NCBI RefSeq assembly: GCF_042659465.1
Contig: NZ_JBHSSW010000003.1
Span: 277,534 to 341,533 of the forward strand
Direction of reading: 5' to 3'
DNA from: Ponticaulis profundi
GTDB lineage: Bacteria > Pseudomonadota > Alphaproteobacteria > Caulobacterales > Hyphomonadaceae
DNA: 64,000 nt
A program made the position numbers and the translations under genes. Positions 63,332 to 64,000 of this stretch are shown here, piece after piece (within the stretch, counting starts at the first letter, position 1; every line of letters starts with the position of its first letter). The notes under the pieces were generated by a model, which had not been told where the DNA came from, searched no databases, and saw only the letters and a list, made by a program, of their open reading frames with translations.

Positions 63332-63424
63332 GGCGGCGATGCATCGCGAATTCATTCGCGAAAATCCCCCCGTAAACATTCTAACACATGCGGGTATCGG
63401 CCTTCGGCCCCAACGCCGCCCTAC
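63328..63424. repeat. REP-like element downstream of the RAYT gene
   Basis: GTAGGGCGG at 63328-63336 with CCGCCCTAC at 63416-63424 as an inverted pair, enclosing two further short palindromes (GCGAATTCATTCGC near 63346 and GGCCTTCGGCC near 63399). It forms a BIME-like mosaic with the upstream cluster. Confidence 0.75.
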
Positions 63425-63480
63425 ATGCTCCAAAAACAAACTAATCCCACCCCACCGCACGCGGCCTTACACTCGCTGGC

Positions 63481-64000
63481 ATGAAACCCGCGCTTGCCTC
63501 TTTCACGTCTTCCTCCGCATCCGGTGCGGCCCAGATGATTGGGCTGTTTCTGGCGCGGTTATGGGCGGCGCTCCTGCGCCTGGAGGCATCGCAAGCGGCC
63601 ATTGCGCCTGCGGAGGCTGCCTCCATGGTGCGCGCTGGCGAGGCGATGGTGCATGCCTTCATTCGAGGTCTTGCGGCAACAGAGCTTCAGGCGGCCGGAT
63701 TTCCGGGCGCGGCGAAGGCGCTGCGCGGGGCCTGTGCCGATGGGGCAGGGGCCACATCGCCCACCCGTATGGACCCCGTCTCACCGGCGGAGCTGACCCG
63801 GCGGCTGGAGGCAAGCCTCTTGATGTTTGAGCGGGCAGAGGTGCTGGCCCACCAGCTTGCCTGCATGATGGTCTGCGCCCTTGGGCTGACATTTTCGCAA
63901 TCGCGCGGCGCCCGTCTTCACACCGAGATCAAACGCGGCTCAGCTGTTCAAACGTGTAGGGTGGGCCCTGGCCCACCGGGATGGGGGTTGGTGGGCCAGG
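63481..64000 (+). CDS. Hypothetical protein, runs off the window
   Basis: An open frame of more than 170 residues from ATG 63481 to the right edge. The first part, residues about 1-50, has MIGLFLARLWAALLRLE and an alanine-rich amphipathic helix; the remaining 100 residues look helical with CADGAGATSPTRMDP and SLLMFERAEVLAHQLACMM. Not recognised. The frame enters a GTAGGGTGGGCC-type repeat near 63955, so the true stop may be just outside or the C-terminus may come from the repeat. A small related ORF lies at 62552. Confidence 0.55.
   Translation, partial: MKPALASFTSSSASGAAQMIGLFLARLWAALLRLEASQAAIAPAEAASMVRAGEAMVHAFIRGLAATELQAAGFPGAAKALRGACADGAGATSPTRMDPVSPAELTRRLEASLLMFERAEVLAHQLACMMVCALGLTFSQSRGARLHTEIKRGSAVQTCRVGPGPPGWGLVGQ
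63955..64000. repeat. Second REP-like repeat, GTAGGGTGGGCC type, at the right edge
   Basis: GTAGGGTGGGCCCTGGCCCACC begins at 63955: an inverted repeat GGTGGGCC / GGCCCACC followed by another GGTGGGCC at 63989. It is a cousin of the GTAGGGCGG family nearby. The full element extends past the window. Confidence 0.6.

Overview
The window looks like chromosome of a Hyphomonadaceae-type alphaproteobacterium (Hyphomonas, Henriciella, Hirschia or Ponticaulis relatives). This is inferred from gene content: an RpoH-type sigma factor, System I cytochrome c genes, many acyl-CoA dehydrogenases, TonB receptors, PilZ and chemotaxis proteins, and TPR-sulfotransferases. Most of it has moderately high GC and dense coding. 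The last 4 kb, after thiC, is clearly more AT-rich at first and then repeat-rich.

Layout. 1-4.5 kb: divergent proline genes (proC partial, proB), a MarR regulator and an S46 dipeptidyl-peptidase. 4.6-8.5 kb: cytochrome c maturation operon ccmF-ccmG-ccmH-ccmI. 8.8-20.8 kb: a lipid/CoA catabolic region. A five-gene operon (MpaB-like oxygenase, acyl-CoA dehydrogenase, GST, acyl-CoA ligase, nitronate monooxygenase-like enzyme) sits behind a promoter with a perfect palindrome, followed by a TonB receptor, a second acyl-CoA dehydrogenase, a LuxR-type regulator and an acyltransferase. 20.9-26.3 kb: a TadG-like von Willebrand factor A protein, an AcuI-type reductase, a UDP-glucuronate decarboxylase and a third acyl-CoA dehydrogenase. 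26.5-28 kb: acr3-arsR arsenic resistance. 28.1-34 kb: a tight five-gene iron-uptake operon (TonB siderophore receptor, TPR-sulfotransferase, DUF3649, PepSY protein, DUF3325) behind two Fur-like boxes. 34.2-41 kb: tRNA-Val(GAC), an SpoU methyltransferase, an SLC13 permease with an Rrf2 regulator, two paralogous small membrane proteins and rpoH. 41-54.6 kb: two chemoreceptors (one fused to a PilZ domain), several alpha/beta hydrolases, an arylamine N-acetyltransferase and exported proteins of unknown function. 54.7-59.9 kb: an ArsR-AHSA1 pair, a vWA protein with four repeats, and a TPP riboswitch driving thiC.

60-62.4 kb: a type II restriction-modification system, with a gamma-class N6-adenine methyltransferase facing a controller-protein/endonuclease operon that carries recognisable C-boxes. 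It looks horizontally acquired. 62.5-64 kb: a REP-associated tyrosine transposase (RAYT) flanked by copies of a GTAGGGCGG repeat, between a 40-codon ORF and a longer ORF that share a short N-terminal motif. This terminal region, the PilZ-chemoreceptor and the sulfotransferase-bearing siderophore operon are the parts most worth a second look.
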